A DNA stretch of 15,108 nucleotides from Pyrodictiaceae archaeon (GCA_026986935.1 JALSNP010000026.1:1-15108), one strand, 5' to 3'. Numbered from the stretch's first letter, positions 7,182-14,265 are shown. Notes: generated by a model not told the origin, from the letters alone. Numbers and translations are program-made.

Positions 7182-9773
7182 ATGACCATAGATATTGAGA
7201 GCATTAATATTGATGAACTCTCTAAAAAAGATATAGAGGATATAGCGAAGAAAATAGCTGAAAAACTTAGCGAATATACTCCATCGAACTTTAACAAGGT
7301 TCTCCGAAAGCTCAGCAAGGGCATAGAAAGAGCAATAGTCTCTAGGCATAGGAGACTACTAGTAATTAGCGGCTCGAACCCATTCAAAGTAGGAATACTA
7401 GCTGCGCGAGCACTTCTATTCTACGAGCGCGTGTATAAGAGGATCAGAGGTAAGGAAGAATTACCGCTTCTCTACGTTTTTCACGACGAGTTCAAAGACG
7501 CGAGGATACGTAAAGAGATCGTGAAGCGAGCAATAAAGATGAAAGCCACACTAATAACATCAACCATAGCCAGGTATGAGGAGAGCGAAAAATTCCTAGG
7601 AACAACGTTCAAAATACTAGTACTAGATCTGACCAATGATCTTAAACCCAACGATGTAGGTAGACTCGTAAGTATAGTGGAAGGAGGAGGCCTAGTAATC
7701 TTCACCGTTCCTTCATGGGACGAATGGGATAGATGGATGACTATATTTAAGCAGAACCTCGTGGTCCCGGGGTTCAGCGAGCCTAGACACATTTTCATAA
7801 CATGGTTTAAGAGAAAACTCATGGAACACAAGGGCATCTACATCTATGACGCGGATAGCGATGAGACGATAAAGGCGGAGGATTACCCCATTAAGCGGTA
7901 CATAGAGAAGGAGATAGAGATTCCGGAGAAAACCACTTTCCCGAGAGAACTATATGAACTAGCACTAACCCAGGACCAGGTCAATGTCATAAAGCTGCTC
8001 GAAAAGACTCTAGAGAAACCCAAGAAGAAACGATTAGCAATAGTAATAACATCGGATAGAGGGAGAGGAAAATCCTGCGCACTTGGTATAGCATCGATAG
8101 GAATAGCCCTTAGGCTAAGAAGAGGGCCAAGAACAAGGATAATAGTGACAGCGCCAAGCCTTCTTAACGTACAATCATTCTTTGCGCTAGCTAGGAAGGC
8201 CGCTGAGACTCTCAACATAGATATACGGGTCACGAAGAGAGGAGATAACATACTAGAGATCCATGGGCCAAGGTTTAGCATAGAGTACTGGGAGCCAATA
8301 AACGTCCCCAAACTCAAAGCAGACATAGTATTAGTAGACGAGGCAGCAGGGATACACGTGCCTCTATTACATAAGATTTGGAAAAGCCATAGAAGAATGG
8401 TATTCGCTACAACAATACACGGGTACGAGGGCGCTGGGCGCGGATTCTCTGTACGATTCCTATCAGCGCTACGCCAAGACCCGAACACTGAACTAATATT
8501 AGCAGAAATGCACGAGCCTATACGGTACGCAGAGGACGACCCAATAGAGAAGTGGTTATTTGACGCACTATTACTTGATGCCGAGCCAGCGGAACTGACT
8601 AAAGAGGACCTAGAATCTATAGAGAGGAAAGAGTTCATATACGTTAAATACGATCCACAATACCTCTTCAGCCCCGAAGGCGAGAAAGAGCTTAGACAGC
8701 TTTTCGGAATATATGTGCTAGCACATTATCGCAACGAGCCAGACGACCTAGGCATACTAGCTGATGCCCCTCATCACATAATTAGGGCCGTAAAGACGCC
8801 ATCTGGGAAAATTGTTTGCGCCCTACAGATTGCCCAAGAAGGAGGCCTTGACGACGACCTAGTAGAGGAGCTACTACGCGGAGGAAAAACCCCCGGGAAC
8901 ATAATACCTGATCGGGCGCTAAAGCACATACGCATAAGAGAGTTCGGGAAAGCAAGGGGATGGAGAATAGTAAGAATAGCCACACACCCCGAGGTCCAAG
9001 GCAAGGGCATAGGCTCCTTCGCTTTAAGCGAAGCGTCCAAAGAGGCTCTGGAAACAGGGCTTGATTGGATAGGGAGCGGGTTCGGCGTAAATGAGCAACT
9101 ACTACGCTTCTGGACAAAGAACGGTTTCTTACCAATCCACATGTCTCCTGACCGAAACCCTGTGAGCGGGGAATACACCATACTCGTTATAAAACCTCTT
9201 AAAGAATGGTTCGTTGACGTCGTGGACATAGCTAATAGGGAGTTTAAGAGAAAGGTGCTAGAGAGCCTACACGACCCGTATCGCGGACTTGAAACAGAAG
9301 TAGCTATACAGATCCTGAAAACTGGTAACCCTGTCTTCGAGAATTATTATCCGAGACTAACACCAATACAGCTAGATAGGCTATGGATATACGCCTACGG
9401 CCCGATGACCTACGAGGCGGCGGCTGACATAATACACGAGCTTGTTAAGGCCTATTGGCTCTCCTATCCCAAGACAAAAGGCTTATCACTAACAAAGCGT
9501 GAGGAATACATATCAATAGCTAAGGTGATGCAAGCCAAGACGTGGGACGAGGTAGCATCTGAGCTAAGAACTAGGCCATACACAGTAATGGTTACAATAA
9601 AGGATATCGCGCGGAAAGTACTCAAACACTACTATGGAAAAGACTCTGACTCACCTGTAGGAATAAGCAGGGAGTATCTCCTAGCCAAGGGAGGCTTATT
9701 CTTCATAAAACCGCTCCAGCTGAGAGGAAAAGAAGACGCTCAGCCGAGAACCGATACATCACAAAACAATTAA
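7182..9773 (+). CDS. tmcA: RNA/tRNA(Met) cytidine acetyltransferase
   Basis: Makes N4-acetylcytidine in RNA from acetyl-CoA and ATP. Bacterial TmcA modifies the elongator tRNA-Met wobble base; archaeal relatives of the Kre33/NAT10 type act on tRNA and rRNA more widely. 863 residues in the family order: N-terminal DUF1726-like domain (about 50-230), RecD-like helicase domain with Walker A TSDRGRGKS (290-298) and Walker B-like VDEAAG (385-390), GNAT domain with acetyl-CoA loop RIATHPEVQGKGIGS (598-612), and a C-terminal RNA-binding domain (about 690-830). It is longer than the bacterial protein, as is usual in archaea. GGTG eight bases upstream supports the ATG. It appears to be transcribed alone and ends 19 bases before the convergent mptE. 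Many long opposite-strand open frames overlap it but lack any recognisable domain. Confidence 0.95.
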   Translation: MTIDIESINIDELSKKDIEDIAKKIAEKLSEYTPSNFNKVLRKLSKGIERAIVSRHRRLLVISGSNPFKVGILAARALLFYERVYKRIRGKEELPLLYVFHDEFKDARIRKEIVKRAIKMKATLITSTIARYEESEKFLGTTFKILVLDLTNDLKPNDVGRLVSIVEGGGLVIFTVPSWDEWDRWMTIFKQNLVVPGFSEPRHIFITWFKRKLMEHKGIYIYDADSDETIKAEDYPIKRYIEKEIEIPEKTTFPRELYELALTQDQVNVIKLLEKTLEKPKKKRLAIVITSDRGRGKSCALGIASIGIALRLRRGPRTRIIVTAPSLLNVQSFFALARKAAETLNIDIRVTKRGDNILEIHGPRFSIEYWEPINVPKLKADIVLVDEAAGIHVPLLHKIWKSHRRMVFATTIHGYEGAGRGFSVRFLSALRQDPNTELILAEMHEPIRYAEDDPIEKWLFDALLLDAEPAELTKEDLESIERKEFIYVKYDPQYLFSPEGEKELRQLFGIYVLAHYRNEPDDLGILADAPHHIIRAVKTPSGKIVCALQIAQEGGLDDDLVEELLRGGKTPGNIIPDRALKHIRIREFGKARGWRIVRIATHPEVQGKGIGSFALSEASKEALETGLDWIGSGFGVNEQLLRFWTKNGFLPIHMSPDRNPVSGEYTILVIKPLKEWFVDVVDIANREFKRKVLESLHDPYRGLETEVAIQILKTGNPVFENYYPRLTPIQLDRLWIYAYGPMTYEAAADIIHELVKAYWLSYPKTKGLSLTKREEYISIAKVMQAKTWDEVASELRTRPYTVMVTIKDIARKVLKHYYGKDSDSPVGISREYLLAKGGLFFIKPLQLRGKEDAQPRTDTSQNN

Positions 9774-9792
9774 TCAGCATAATACTCCTTCC

Positions 9793-10593
9793 TCATCGCC
9801 TCACGGCATTTATGCCGCGCAGTAAGCCATGTATCATAAAAAGCCTTATGAAGAATTCTGCTACTTTAAGCTTACGGGACTTAGATGGCCAAGGAGGAGT
9901 GTTTTTCTTCAACCAGGGTTTGGACCAATACCCTACTTTCTCCCAAGTCCTCATACCGTAGAGAACAACTCTTCCCGGTTTGCATAGGATGGTTAAACCA
10001 AGTGCTCTCTCGCCATCAGTGAAACCGGGCACAAACCCGCTATACTGGCCCCAGCCAGGACACTGGTGCGTAAACATGAAGCCGTATGGGCTATTATAAT
10101 TAGTGATGAAGGATAAAACGTTTCTATAATTATCTCCGTGGACGTGAACAACTAGGTACGATCCATTATCTGCAGCTTTGAGAAGCGAGCCCCATTCTCC
10201 ATCAAGATCTGTGACCACTATGCTTGGGATAATACCGTTATTGAGTAGTACCCGGGTTGCGCCGTCCACAGCTACTAAAACATCGCATTTATCGATATAG
10301 TCTATGTGTTTCTCTAAGCTCGATGAGCCACCGGCTATGCACACATAATTGGAACTTATTATTCTACAAAGAGTCGTGATATCAACGAGGTGATCCCTTA
10401 GCCAAGCCTCATAAGCTAATTGTTCAGCAACGCTTGCAGCGAAACAATCACCGATACGATCGTATCCCATAGTCCCTCTAATAGCGTCATAAACCTCGCA
10501 CCAATATAGAGAAGAAAAGGGATCACTAATGCTCAACCCGCGTAGATTCAACGAATCAGTAACCGTTATCAGGTCAAGCGATTCCTCCATCAT
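9793..10593 (-). CDS. mptE: 6-hydroxymethyl-7,8-dihydropterin pyrophosphokinase (MptE-like, DUF115)
   Basis: Predicted to transfer pyrophosphate from ATP to 6-hydroxymethyl-dihydropterin in archaeal pterin cofactor synthesis. The conserved core is VAVDGATRVLLNNGIIPSIV followed by VTDLDGEW and VVHVHGDN, the DGA / TDLDG / HGDN pattern of the DUF115/MptE family. Further on, FTDGERA and a basic C-terminus (KSRKLKVAEFF) match the family. The start is uncertain. ATG 10593 has GAGG at seven bases spacing and is used here. ATG 10611 has no such site. TTG 10536 gives the N-terminus nearest to known MptE (about ten residues before the conserved W...VYDAI) and cuts the overlap with the divergent DUF447 gene to eight bases, but lacks a ribosome binding site. 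The gene faces tmcA tail to tail. Only the start is doubtful; the family call is firm. Confidence 0.88.
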   Translation of the reverse strand: MMEESLDLITVTDSLNLRGLSISDPFSSLYWCEVYDAIRGTMGYDRIGDCFAASVAEQLAYEAWLRDHLVDITTLCRIISSNYVCIAGGSSSLEKHIDYIDKCDVLVAVDGATRVLLNNGIIPSIVVTDLDGEWGSLLKAADNGSYLVVHVHGDNYRNVLSFITNYNSPYGFMFTHQCPGWGQYSGFVPGFTDGERALGLTILCKPGRVVLYGMRTWEKVGYWSKPWLKKNTPPWPSKSRKLKVAEFFIRLFMIHGLLRGINAVRR

Positions 10594-11143
10594 GGTAACG
10601 CCTCTCGGCATTTACCGGGATAATCACATATTATACGCAGATATATATCCTGGGACACGATTATATGAAAAAGCCCTAGAGGCCCTTGAAGCATGCATAC
10701 TATTCCCTTTCAGCATAGAGCCGTTCTACTACTCGATGGGCATCGGTGATGTAATAAGATTTAGCCCCGCCGCATCGATATCAGCGCCATGCCCTGCCTA
10801 TAACGGCCTAGTTGTAGAAGCTGTAGTAGTTTCTAGAGCTAGGCGAAAAGGGAGACTCAGGCTGAGATTAGAGCCGATAACGAGCTATGTACGTGGAACT
10901 CCTAAACCCTATAGTAGGGACTACGGTTGTAGCATAGAACTCCTCATAGCGTTGTCTAGGCTACGCTTCTGGGCTAGGAACATTAGGCCTATAGACTGCA
11001 ACATAGTAACCAAGCTCTTCGATACCGCAGTACAATCATTTGACTGCATAAGGCACGCTACATGGGATGAAGAACTACACTCCCTGGGGGCCAAAGCACT
11101 ATATGACGCCGTGAAAATGCTAGCCCTAAGCAGCTGCGCGTAA
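10529..11143 (+). CDS. DUF447 family protein (flavin-reductase-like split barrel)
   Basis: 204 residues, the usual length of archaeal DUF447 proteins, which adopt an FMN-binding split-barrel fold; no reaction is established for the family as far as I know. The N-terminal strand-turn-strand (about residues 9-30, ending MVTPLGIYRDN), the YADIYPGTRLYEKALE segment (36-51), and FRFWARN-like basic C-terminal helices fit by pattern. The match is weaker than for its neighbours. ATG 10529 is preferred because it keeps the first core strand (ESVTVIRSS); ATG 10592 would delete it. The chosen start places the first 65 bases opposite the 5' end of mptE. Divergence next to a pterin-cofactor gene suggests a link to flavin- or pterin-dependent chemistry, but that is inference. 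Confidence 0.7.
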   Translation: MLNPRRFNESVTVIRSSDSSIMVTPLGIYRDNHILYADIYPGTRLYEKALEALEACILFPFSIEPFYYSMGIGDVIRFSPAASISAPCPAYNGLVVEAVVVSRARRKGRLRLRLEPITSYVRGTPKPYSRDYGCSIELLIALSRLRFWARNIRPIDCNIVTKLFDTAVQSFDCIRHATWDEELHSLGAKALYDAVKMLALSSCA

Positions 11144-11279
11144 CCCATAACTCTCAGACCCGGGCACACATATCATGGGCGGAGCTCGCCGCTGCAACAC
11201 CCCCTCAGGGGGCTGGATGAGCAGCGGATCCCTCTGCGGCTGGGGGTCGGGGGCAAACACCCCTTATCATTCTCTCTGG
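11144..11279. other. GC-rich convergent spacer with nested strong hairpins
   Basis: 136 bases between convergent genes, clearly richer in G and C than the surroundings. CCGCTGC (11189-11195) pairs with GCAGCGG (11221-11227). Inside lies CCCCC-TCA-GGGGG (11200-11212). Further on, GGGG (11250-11253) and CCCC (11260-11263) form a hairpin with loop CAAACA, followed by a pyrimidine-rich stretch (11264-11278) that could help end plus-strand transcripts. A third G5 run (11242-11246) could pair with either C run, so alternative folds are possible. I found no tRNA signature, no convincing C/D boxes, and no kink-turn expected of an archaeal H/ACA guide. It could be a bidirectional terminator region or an unrecognised structured RNA. 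Confidence 0.45.
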
Positions 11280-12236
11280 CTACTGTCTTCCCCGCTCCTG
11301 GGGGTTAGTCGGATAAGCGACCACTATCCCCTCTTCACCCCGGGTAGCCAACTTACCTAGCAATAGTCTACGTATAGCCTCCACTAGCGAGACCTGTTGC
11401 TTAGAAAGCGAATCAACTATGTCAATGATCCATGGGAGCCCGGAGGCCCCAGCGTTGCGTGACAGGTAGGAGACGAGCTGGCACAAATCCATTGACGGGT
11501 TAAAGGGGCATACCTCAAGCTTTATGGCCTCTGATAAGCCCTTAAGAGGCTTGTAGAACACTATTTTACAACCTTTCTCCCTTAGTAGAGCCAGGCTGGG
11601 TTCTAGCTCTAAGTACTCGCCACGTCTTAGAACCATTGAGGCTATTGACTTATCGTTTAAGTTGAGCCCTAGCCTCTTAGCAAGATCGCTTGAATAGCTT
11701 CGCTTTATGACGCCTACCACTGGTACCTGCAGCCTAGAGGCCTCATCTAGGAGCCTGGCAGCTAAGCTTACTGGTTTTCTCCAATAGTTTTGCGCACGCT
11801 TATACGGTACTATCTCGCCATCAATTATCAGTACATCAGCGTCTCGTAACACTCTTAGAGCTATCGTTCTCTCCGCCTCCCTCGCGATAGCCGCCACCAT
11901 GTCTTGGTCTAGCTCGGAGAAGTAGCTCACAATCAGCTTTCTCTCATACTCCGCCTCAGTGCCTCTGTTATACACGTGTTTCACTAAGACTACAGCGACA
12001 AGGCTCAGAGATAAGCCTACTAGGTCAAGAGGCCTACTGGGGTAAGCAGAGTCGATAGCATATACGTTACGAAATTCTATAGGGTCACATATCTTCTTAA
12101 CATCGATGAGAGCACGCGCCTTTTTAGATACCTCTTTGCTCAGACGAGCAATCCTCGCGGCAAGCCTCAGAGCAATACTTTGGGGGTCATCAACCTCGAT
12201 AGTTTCTATAGTATTCATTTCACCGTGATCCCCCAT
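11280..12236 (-). CDS. NurA-family 5'-3' nuclease domain protein
   Basis: 318 residues. NurA nucleases resect DNA ends together with the HerA helicase and the Rad50-Mre11 complex; neither partner is in this window. Family marks: VYAIDSAYPSRPLDLVG from 58 with the metal-binding D62, acidic helix AIAREAERTIALRVL (116-130) then ADVLIIDGEIVP (133-144) with D139, VVGVIKRSYSSDLA (173-186) with K178, and the C-terminal LPWIIDIVDS segment. The match is to NurA as a fold family; the protein diverges enough that it may be a specialised paralogue and not the HerA partner. Start: ATG 12236 has GAGGA about eight bases upstream; ATG 12218, just after the PHP stop, has only a GGTGA too close to it, and ATG 12254 is less supported. 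It is the last gene of the Cas4-like/PHP/NurA operon. Confidence 0.78.
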   Translation of the reverse strand: MGDHGEMNTIETIEVDDPQSIALRLAARIARLSKEVSKKARALIDVKKICDPIEFRNVYAIDSAYPSRPLDLVGLSLSLVAVVLVKHVYNRGTEAEYERKLIVSYFSELDQDMVAAIAREAERTIALRVLRDADVLIIDGEIVPYKRAQNYWRKPVSLAARLLDEASRLQVPVVGVIKRSYSSDLAKRLGLNLNDKSIASMVLRRGEYLELEPSLALLREKGCKIVFYKPLKGLSEAIKLEVCPFNPSMDLCQLVSYLSRNAGASGLPWIIDIVDSLSKQQVSLVEAIRRLLLGKLATRGEEGIVVAYPTNPQERGRQ

Positions 12237-12960
12237 AGAAGTAGTCCTCATCAATATTCTCTACATAGTCTAGGCGGCTTGGCCCCTTACGTCTCCTTCT
12301 TATTCTGCGCTCAATACTCCACATAAGCGTTGACGTGATTGCCCCTATGCTTGGTCTGCCAGGTATAGGTGTTACCTTACCACTACGTATCGCCTTAATG
12401 ATGTGATCGGGGCCCTCATCCTCAGCGACTATGATATTATACGCCGACGCTATAGCGTCGGCCACATGGGCATCGCTGTTTGCTAGCCCGGGTAAACCCA
12501 GCTGGCGCGCCGCCTCCGAGGCACGCCTATTGCTAATAGGGTCGCTCATAGCATTAAAGACCTCTATCCCGTCCCACCTACCCTCGTAGACCAGTTCTCC
12601 TATACCTTTCCGCCTCACATCAAACGGGTGAGCAGGGACAACTATGCAACCCTGCTCGTGCGCATAGTCGGCGAGCTCCAACGCGTCAAGTGGGACCCTG
12701 GCAAGCGGCTCATCAACACAATAGACGAGTATATCCCCTTGATTCGTCCTTATCTCCGCGCCCACTAGGACCACGATATCAAGCCCTTCTGTTAGGGCCA
12801 CCTTCCTAGCGCGAAGAGAGCCCGCGAAGGTGTCATGATCGGTTATCGATATAGCTGTAAGTCCTTTGCTAAGAGCTTTAAGCAGTATCTCCTCCGGAGA
12901 ATTTCGTCCATCACTAAAAGTGCTATGCATATGTAGATCGGCTTTAATCCTGTAACCCAA
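12220..12960 (-). CDS. PHP-domain metal-dependent phosphoesterase
   Basis: 246 residues with the full PHP metal-site pattern: KADLHMHSTFSDG (6-18; H10, H12, D17), ITDHDTF (39-45; D41, H42), GAEI (67-70; E69), VVPAHPFD (107-114; H111), and GLANSDAH (158-165; D163, H165). Members hydrolyse phosphoester bonds in nucleotides or act as 5'-3' exonucleases on short RNA; the substrate here is unknown. The C-terminus has a very basic stretch (RRIRRRRKG) that could bind nucleic acid. The TTG at 12960 was chosen although a longer frame exists. GAGGT lies nine bases upstream, the preceding gene ends at 12968, and the resulting N-terminus begins four residues before the first metal motif, as is usual. A start at 13047 would overlap the Cas4-like gene by 80 bases and add a tail without homology. 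Confidence 0.88.
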   Translation of the reverse strand: MGYRIKADLHMHSTFSDGRNSPEEILLKALSKGLTAISITDHDTFAGSLRARKVALTEGLDIVVLVGAEIRTNQGDILVYCVDEPLARVPLDALELADYAHEQGCIVVPAHPFDVRRKGIGELVYEGRWDGIEVFNAMSDPISNRRASEAARQLGLPGLANSDAHVADAIASAYNIIVAEDEGPDHIIKAIRSGKVTPIPGRPSIGAITSTLMWSIERRIRRRRKGPSRLDYVENIDEDYFYGGSR

Positions 12961-12967
12961 GCCCTTG

Positions 12968-13588
12968 CTACCTCGTCTTAGCGAATGGGCAAATCCTCCT
13001 ATAAGGGCAGTATCTGCACTCCCACTCATACCTAGGGGCTCGCTCATTGTATATAGTTTCCCTTATAAGGGTCTCGATGTCTACTGGCTCCGGGTCTACG
13101 CTAAACTCTACAATTCTCTCCGGGGTAATGTAGACTAGGTACCCCTTCTTCGCACCAAATAAGTCTAGGTAGATCCTCAGTTGAAGCGCATGGTGCTCGT
13201 GTGGAGCGTTCAGGGGTAGATCGCGGCCAGTCTTTATCTCAACTATCTCCTCGGCTTTACTTTCATCATCCTGGCTGTATTTTACGAGATCGGCTCTACC
13301 TTTGAGTAAGTACTCTGCACCATCTATGTTAACTCTTTTCTCAACCTGTACTTCGGCTTTCCATCCCTTATCCATAAGTATTTTCTCTAAACCCGTATGG
13401 ACAAGTTCTCCCAGTATTATTGGTGGCTCGAAACGAAAACTGAGAAGAGGGTAACGTATCCGCATTATCCTCTTCATGCTGCACGAGGTGAGATCGGTTA
13501 CGTAGACTATTGATGGGTTTGTCGCTTCTTGTAACTTGTCTGTGAAATCTTTTTGCTTAATCCTATAGATTTCGTCTAAAATGCCCAT
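12968..13588 (-). CDS. Cas4/RecB-like Fe-S exonuclease (PD-(D/E)XK)
   Basis: 206 residues. Cas4-type proteins are iron-sulfur nucleases that trim DNA ends; in CRISPR systems they prepare spacers, and stand-alone members are common in archaea. All expected residues are present: the first cluster Cys in TDLTSCSMKR (C36), GELVHTGLEKIL with H64, LKGRADLV with D100, VEIKTGR with E117/K119, QLRIY (136-140), and the C-terminal CRYCPYRRICP with C191, C194 and C200. The nuclease should therefore be active and carry a 4Fe-4S cluster. ATG 13588 is chosen because GAGGTGG lies seven bases upstream; a frame beginning at 13636 has no such signal. No cas1, cas2 or CRISPR repeat is seen in the window, so a CRISPR role is not supported here. 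It heads the operon with the PHP and NurA genes, which suggests work on DNA ends. Confidence 0.85.
   Translation of the reverse strand: MGILDEIYRIKQKDFTDKLQEATNPSIVYVTDLTSCSMKRIMRIRYPLLSFRFEPPIILGELVHTGLEKILMDKGWKAEVQVEKRVNIDGAEYLLKGRADLVKYSQDDESKAEEIVEIKTGRDLPLNAPHEHHALQLRIYLDLFGAKKGYLVYITPERIVEFSVDPEPVDIETLIRETIYNERAPRYEWECRYCPYRRICPFAKTR
12970..12974 (-). promoter_or_regulatory. Ribosome binding site that sets the PHP gene start (TTG 12960)
   Basis: On the minus strand GAGGT abuts and shares its last base with the TAG stop of the Cas4-like gene (12970-12968), followed by nine bases and the TTG. This supports translational coupling of the two genes and a TTG start. Confidence 0.65.
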
Positions 13589-13595
13589 TAAGGAG

Positions 13596-13602
13596 CCACC
13601 TC
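13596..13602 (-). promoter_or_regulatory. Strong ribosome binding site of the Cas4-like gene
   Basis: Minus-strand GAGGTGG, a near-perfect archaeal Shine-Dalgarno sequence, lies seven bases before ATG 13588. It decides this start over the longer frame. Confidence 0.75.
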
Positions 13603-13644
13603 TTCCCAGAGGGGTAGGGTTATCCGAGCCCACCATATTTGTCT

Positions 13645-13661
13645 CATTATACTAATTTATA
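13645..13661 (-). promoter_or_regulatory. Putative promoter of the Cas4-like/PHP/NurA operon
   Basis: On the minus strand TATAAATTAGTATAATG overlaps the stop codon of the upstream winged-helix gene. It contains two TATA-like elements (13655-13661 and 13645-13651) that would start transcription roughly 13622-13632, leaving a leader of about 35-45 bases with the ribosome binding site. The operon could also be read through from the regulator genes, which lie in the same direction. Confidence 0.4.
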
Positions 13662-13983
13662 CCAGATTATCAATAATTAATCGGAGATCGCTAAAGCTCT
13701 GTATCTTTTTCCGCAAAGGTCTAAGCCATCTAGCTAGGTTATAGCAGCCCTCTCCACGCTCTATGAGGCCTTTCTCACGCAGCCTCCTAGCGACTAGTAT
13801 TGGTTTTTGTACTCGGTGGATACGGTAAAGGTCTCGCTCAAATAGTATCTCGCCTACGGAGATATTGTCCCATACGTATGCAAAGACTGTTAATTCCTCA
13901 CCTGTGAGACTAATTATCATTTCTCTAAGCTTGTATAATATCCTTAGATCCTCTCTTGTTAACTTCGTCCTCCTCGTTAACAA
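13657..13983 (-). CDS. Small probable winged-helix protein, unknown function
   Basis: I do not recognise a named family. The 108-residue reading is mostly helical and basic. LVARRLREKGLIERGEGCYNLA looks like the recognition helix and wing of a winged-helix DNA-binding domain (the pattern RRLREKGLIER...YxL), preceded by helices around LTREDLRILYKLREM and TGEELTVFAYVW. Start uncertain: TTG 13983 keeps the first helix but overlaps the upstream ribbon-helix-helix gene by 59 bases. ATG 13920, four bases after that gene's stop, would give 87 residues and a typical operon junction. Neither has a good ribosome binding site. Being sandwiched between an RHH regulator and the nuclease operon, all in the same direction, suggests a transcriptional regulator or DNA-binding accessory factor. 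Confidence 0.6.
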   Translation of the reverse strand: MLTRRTKLTREDLRILYKLREMIISLTGEELTVFAYVWDNISVGEILFERDLYRIHRVQKPILVARRLREKGLIERGEGCYNLARWLRPLRKKIQSFSDLRLIIDNLV

Positions 13984-14134
13984 GACCCATTACCCCGTAC
14001 TTGCTTATCAGCATAACTAGTGCGTGACGCAGGGCCTCACTTCTATTTCTGAATAGCCCTGCGCTTACTAGCTCGTCTAGTCTCTCTACTAGTTCAGCCG
14101 GTGCCTTGAAAGTTATTATGATCGTCTTTGGCAC
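13925..14134 (-). CDS. Ribbon-helix-helix (CopG/Arc-type) DNA-binding regulator
   Basis: 69 residues. The ribbon TIIITFKAP (4-12), helix AELVERLDELVSAG (13-26), and second helix NRSEALRHALVMLI (30-43) are a textbook RHH domain; the ribbon residues of the dimer contact DNA bases. The C-terminal 25 residues are polar and acidic to basic (NEEDEVNKRGSKD) with no recognised domain. The start is GTG 14134. A TATA-like element centred about 27 bases upstream predicts transcription beginning at the GTG itself, so the message is probably leaderless. Such small RHH proteins often regulate their own operon or act as antitoxins. The adjacent small basic protein does not look like a known toxin, so a regulatory role is the better guess. 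The palindrome in the divergent region to the right is a candidate target. Confidence 0.8.
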   Translation of the reverse strand: MPKTIIITFKAPAELVERLDELVSAGLFRNRSEALRHALVMLISKYGVMGLVNEEDEVNKRGSKDIIQA

Positions 14135-14157
14135 TAGTTCTCATCCCCTATGAAATG

Positions 14158-14165
14158 GTATAAGT
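14158..14165 (-). promoter_or_regulatory. TATA element of the ribbon-helix-helix gene
   Basis: Minus-strand CTTATACC is centred about 27 bases from GTG 14134, the spacing expected for a leaderless archaeal transcript starting at or next to the start codon. Confidence 0.5.
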
Positions 14166-14189
14166 AACACTGCCTTGTCTAGAGATTAA

Positions 14190-14203
14190 AGGCCTCGGGG
14201 CCT
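14190..14203. repeat. Short inverted repeat in the divergent regulator-lhr spacer
   Basis: AGGCC-TCGG-GGCCT forms a 5-bp stem with a four-base loop, midway between the two divergent genes. It could be an operator or an RNA hairpin; nothing decides which. Confidence 0.35.
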
Positions 14204-14246
14204 AGGAGCTGAAAACACACTTATTCCCTGGATGCCTGGTATAGGA

Positions 14247-14256
14247 AACACGTGTT
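14247..14256. promoter_or_regulatory. Perfect 10-bp palindrome AACACGTGTT, candidate operator
   Basis: AACACGTGTT lies 21 bases before the lhr GTG, next to the AT-rich element that may be its promoter. Additional AACAC half-sites occur at 14166-14170 and 14214-14218 in the same spacer. Short palindromes with spaced half-sites are typical targets of ribbon-helix-helix dimers, and such a regulator is encoded immediately to the left. Confidence 0.4.
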
Positions 14257-14265
14257 AAAAACAAC

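Noticed and set aside
7883..8638. Long minus-strand open frame (251 codons) inside tmcA
   Set aside because: It is antisense to an intact, motif-rich gene; the translation is Ser-rich with no recognisable domain and arises from the codon usage of tmcA.
8774..9229. Minus-strand open frame (151 codons) inside tmcA
   Set aside because: Shadow of the GNAT-domain coding strand, low-complexity Ser/Arg/Pro translation, no start signal.
11181..11263. H/ACA guide RNA or tRNA in the GC-rich spacer
   Set aside because: The internal loop lacks the GA pairs of a kink-turn, no properly placed ACA follows a pseudouridylation pocket, and no T-arm GTTCRA motif is present.
11175..11360. Plus-strand open frame of 61 codons across the GC-rich spacer
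   Set aside because: Gly/Ser/Trp-rich translation of hairpin sequence that also runs antisense into the NurA-like gene; more likely structure than protein.
12968..13588. CRISPR-Cas adaptation locus suggested by the Cas4-like gene
   Set aside because: No regularly spaced direct repeats and no cas1, cas2 or other cas genes in the window; stand-alone Cas4-like proteins are common in archaea.
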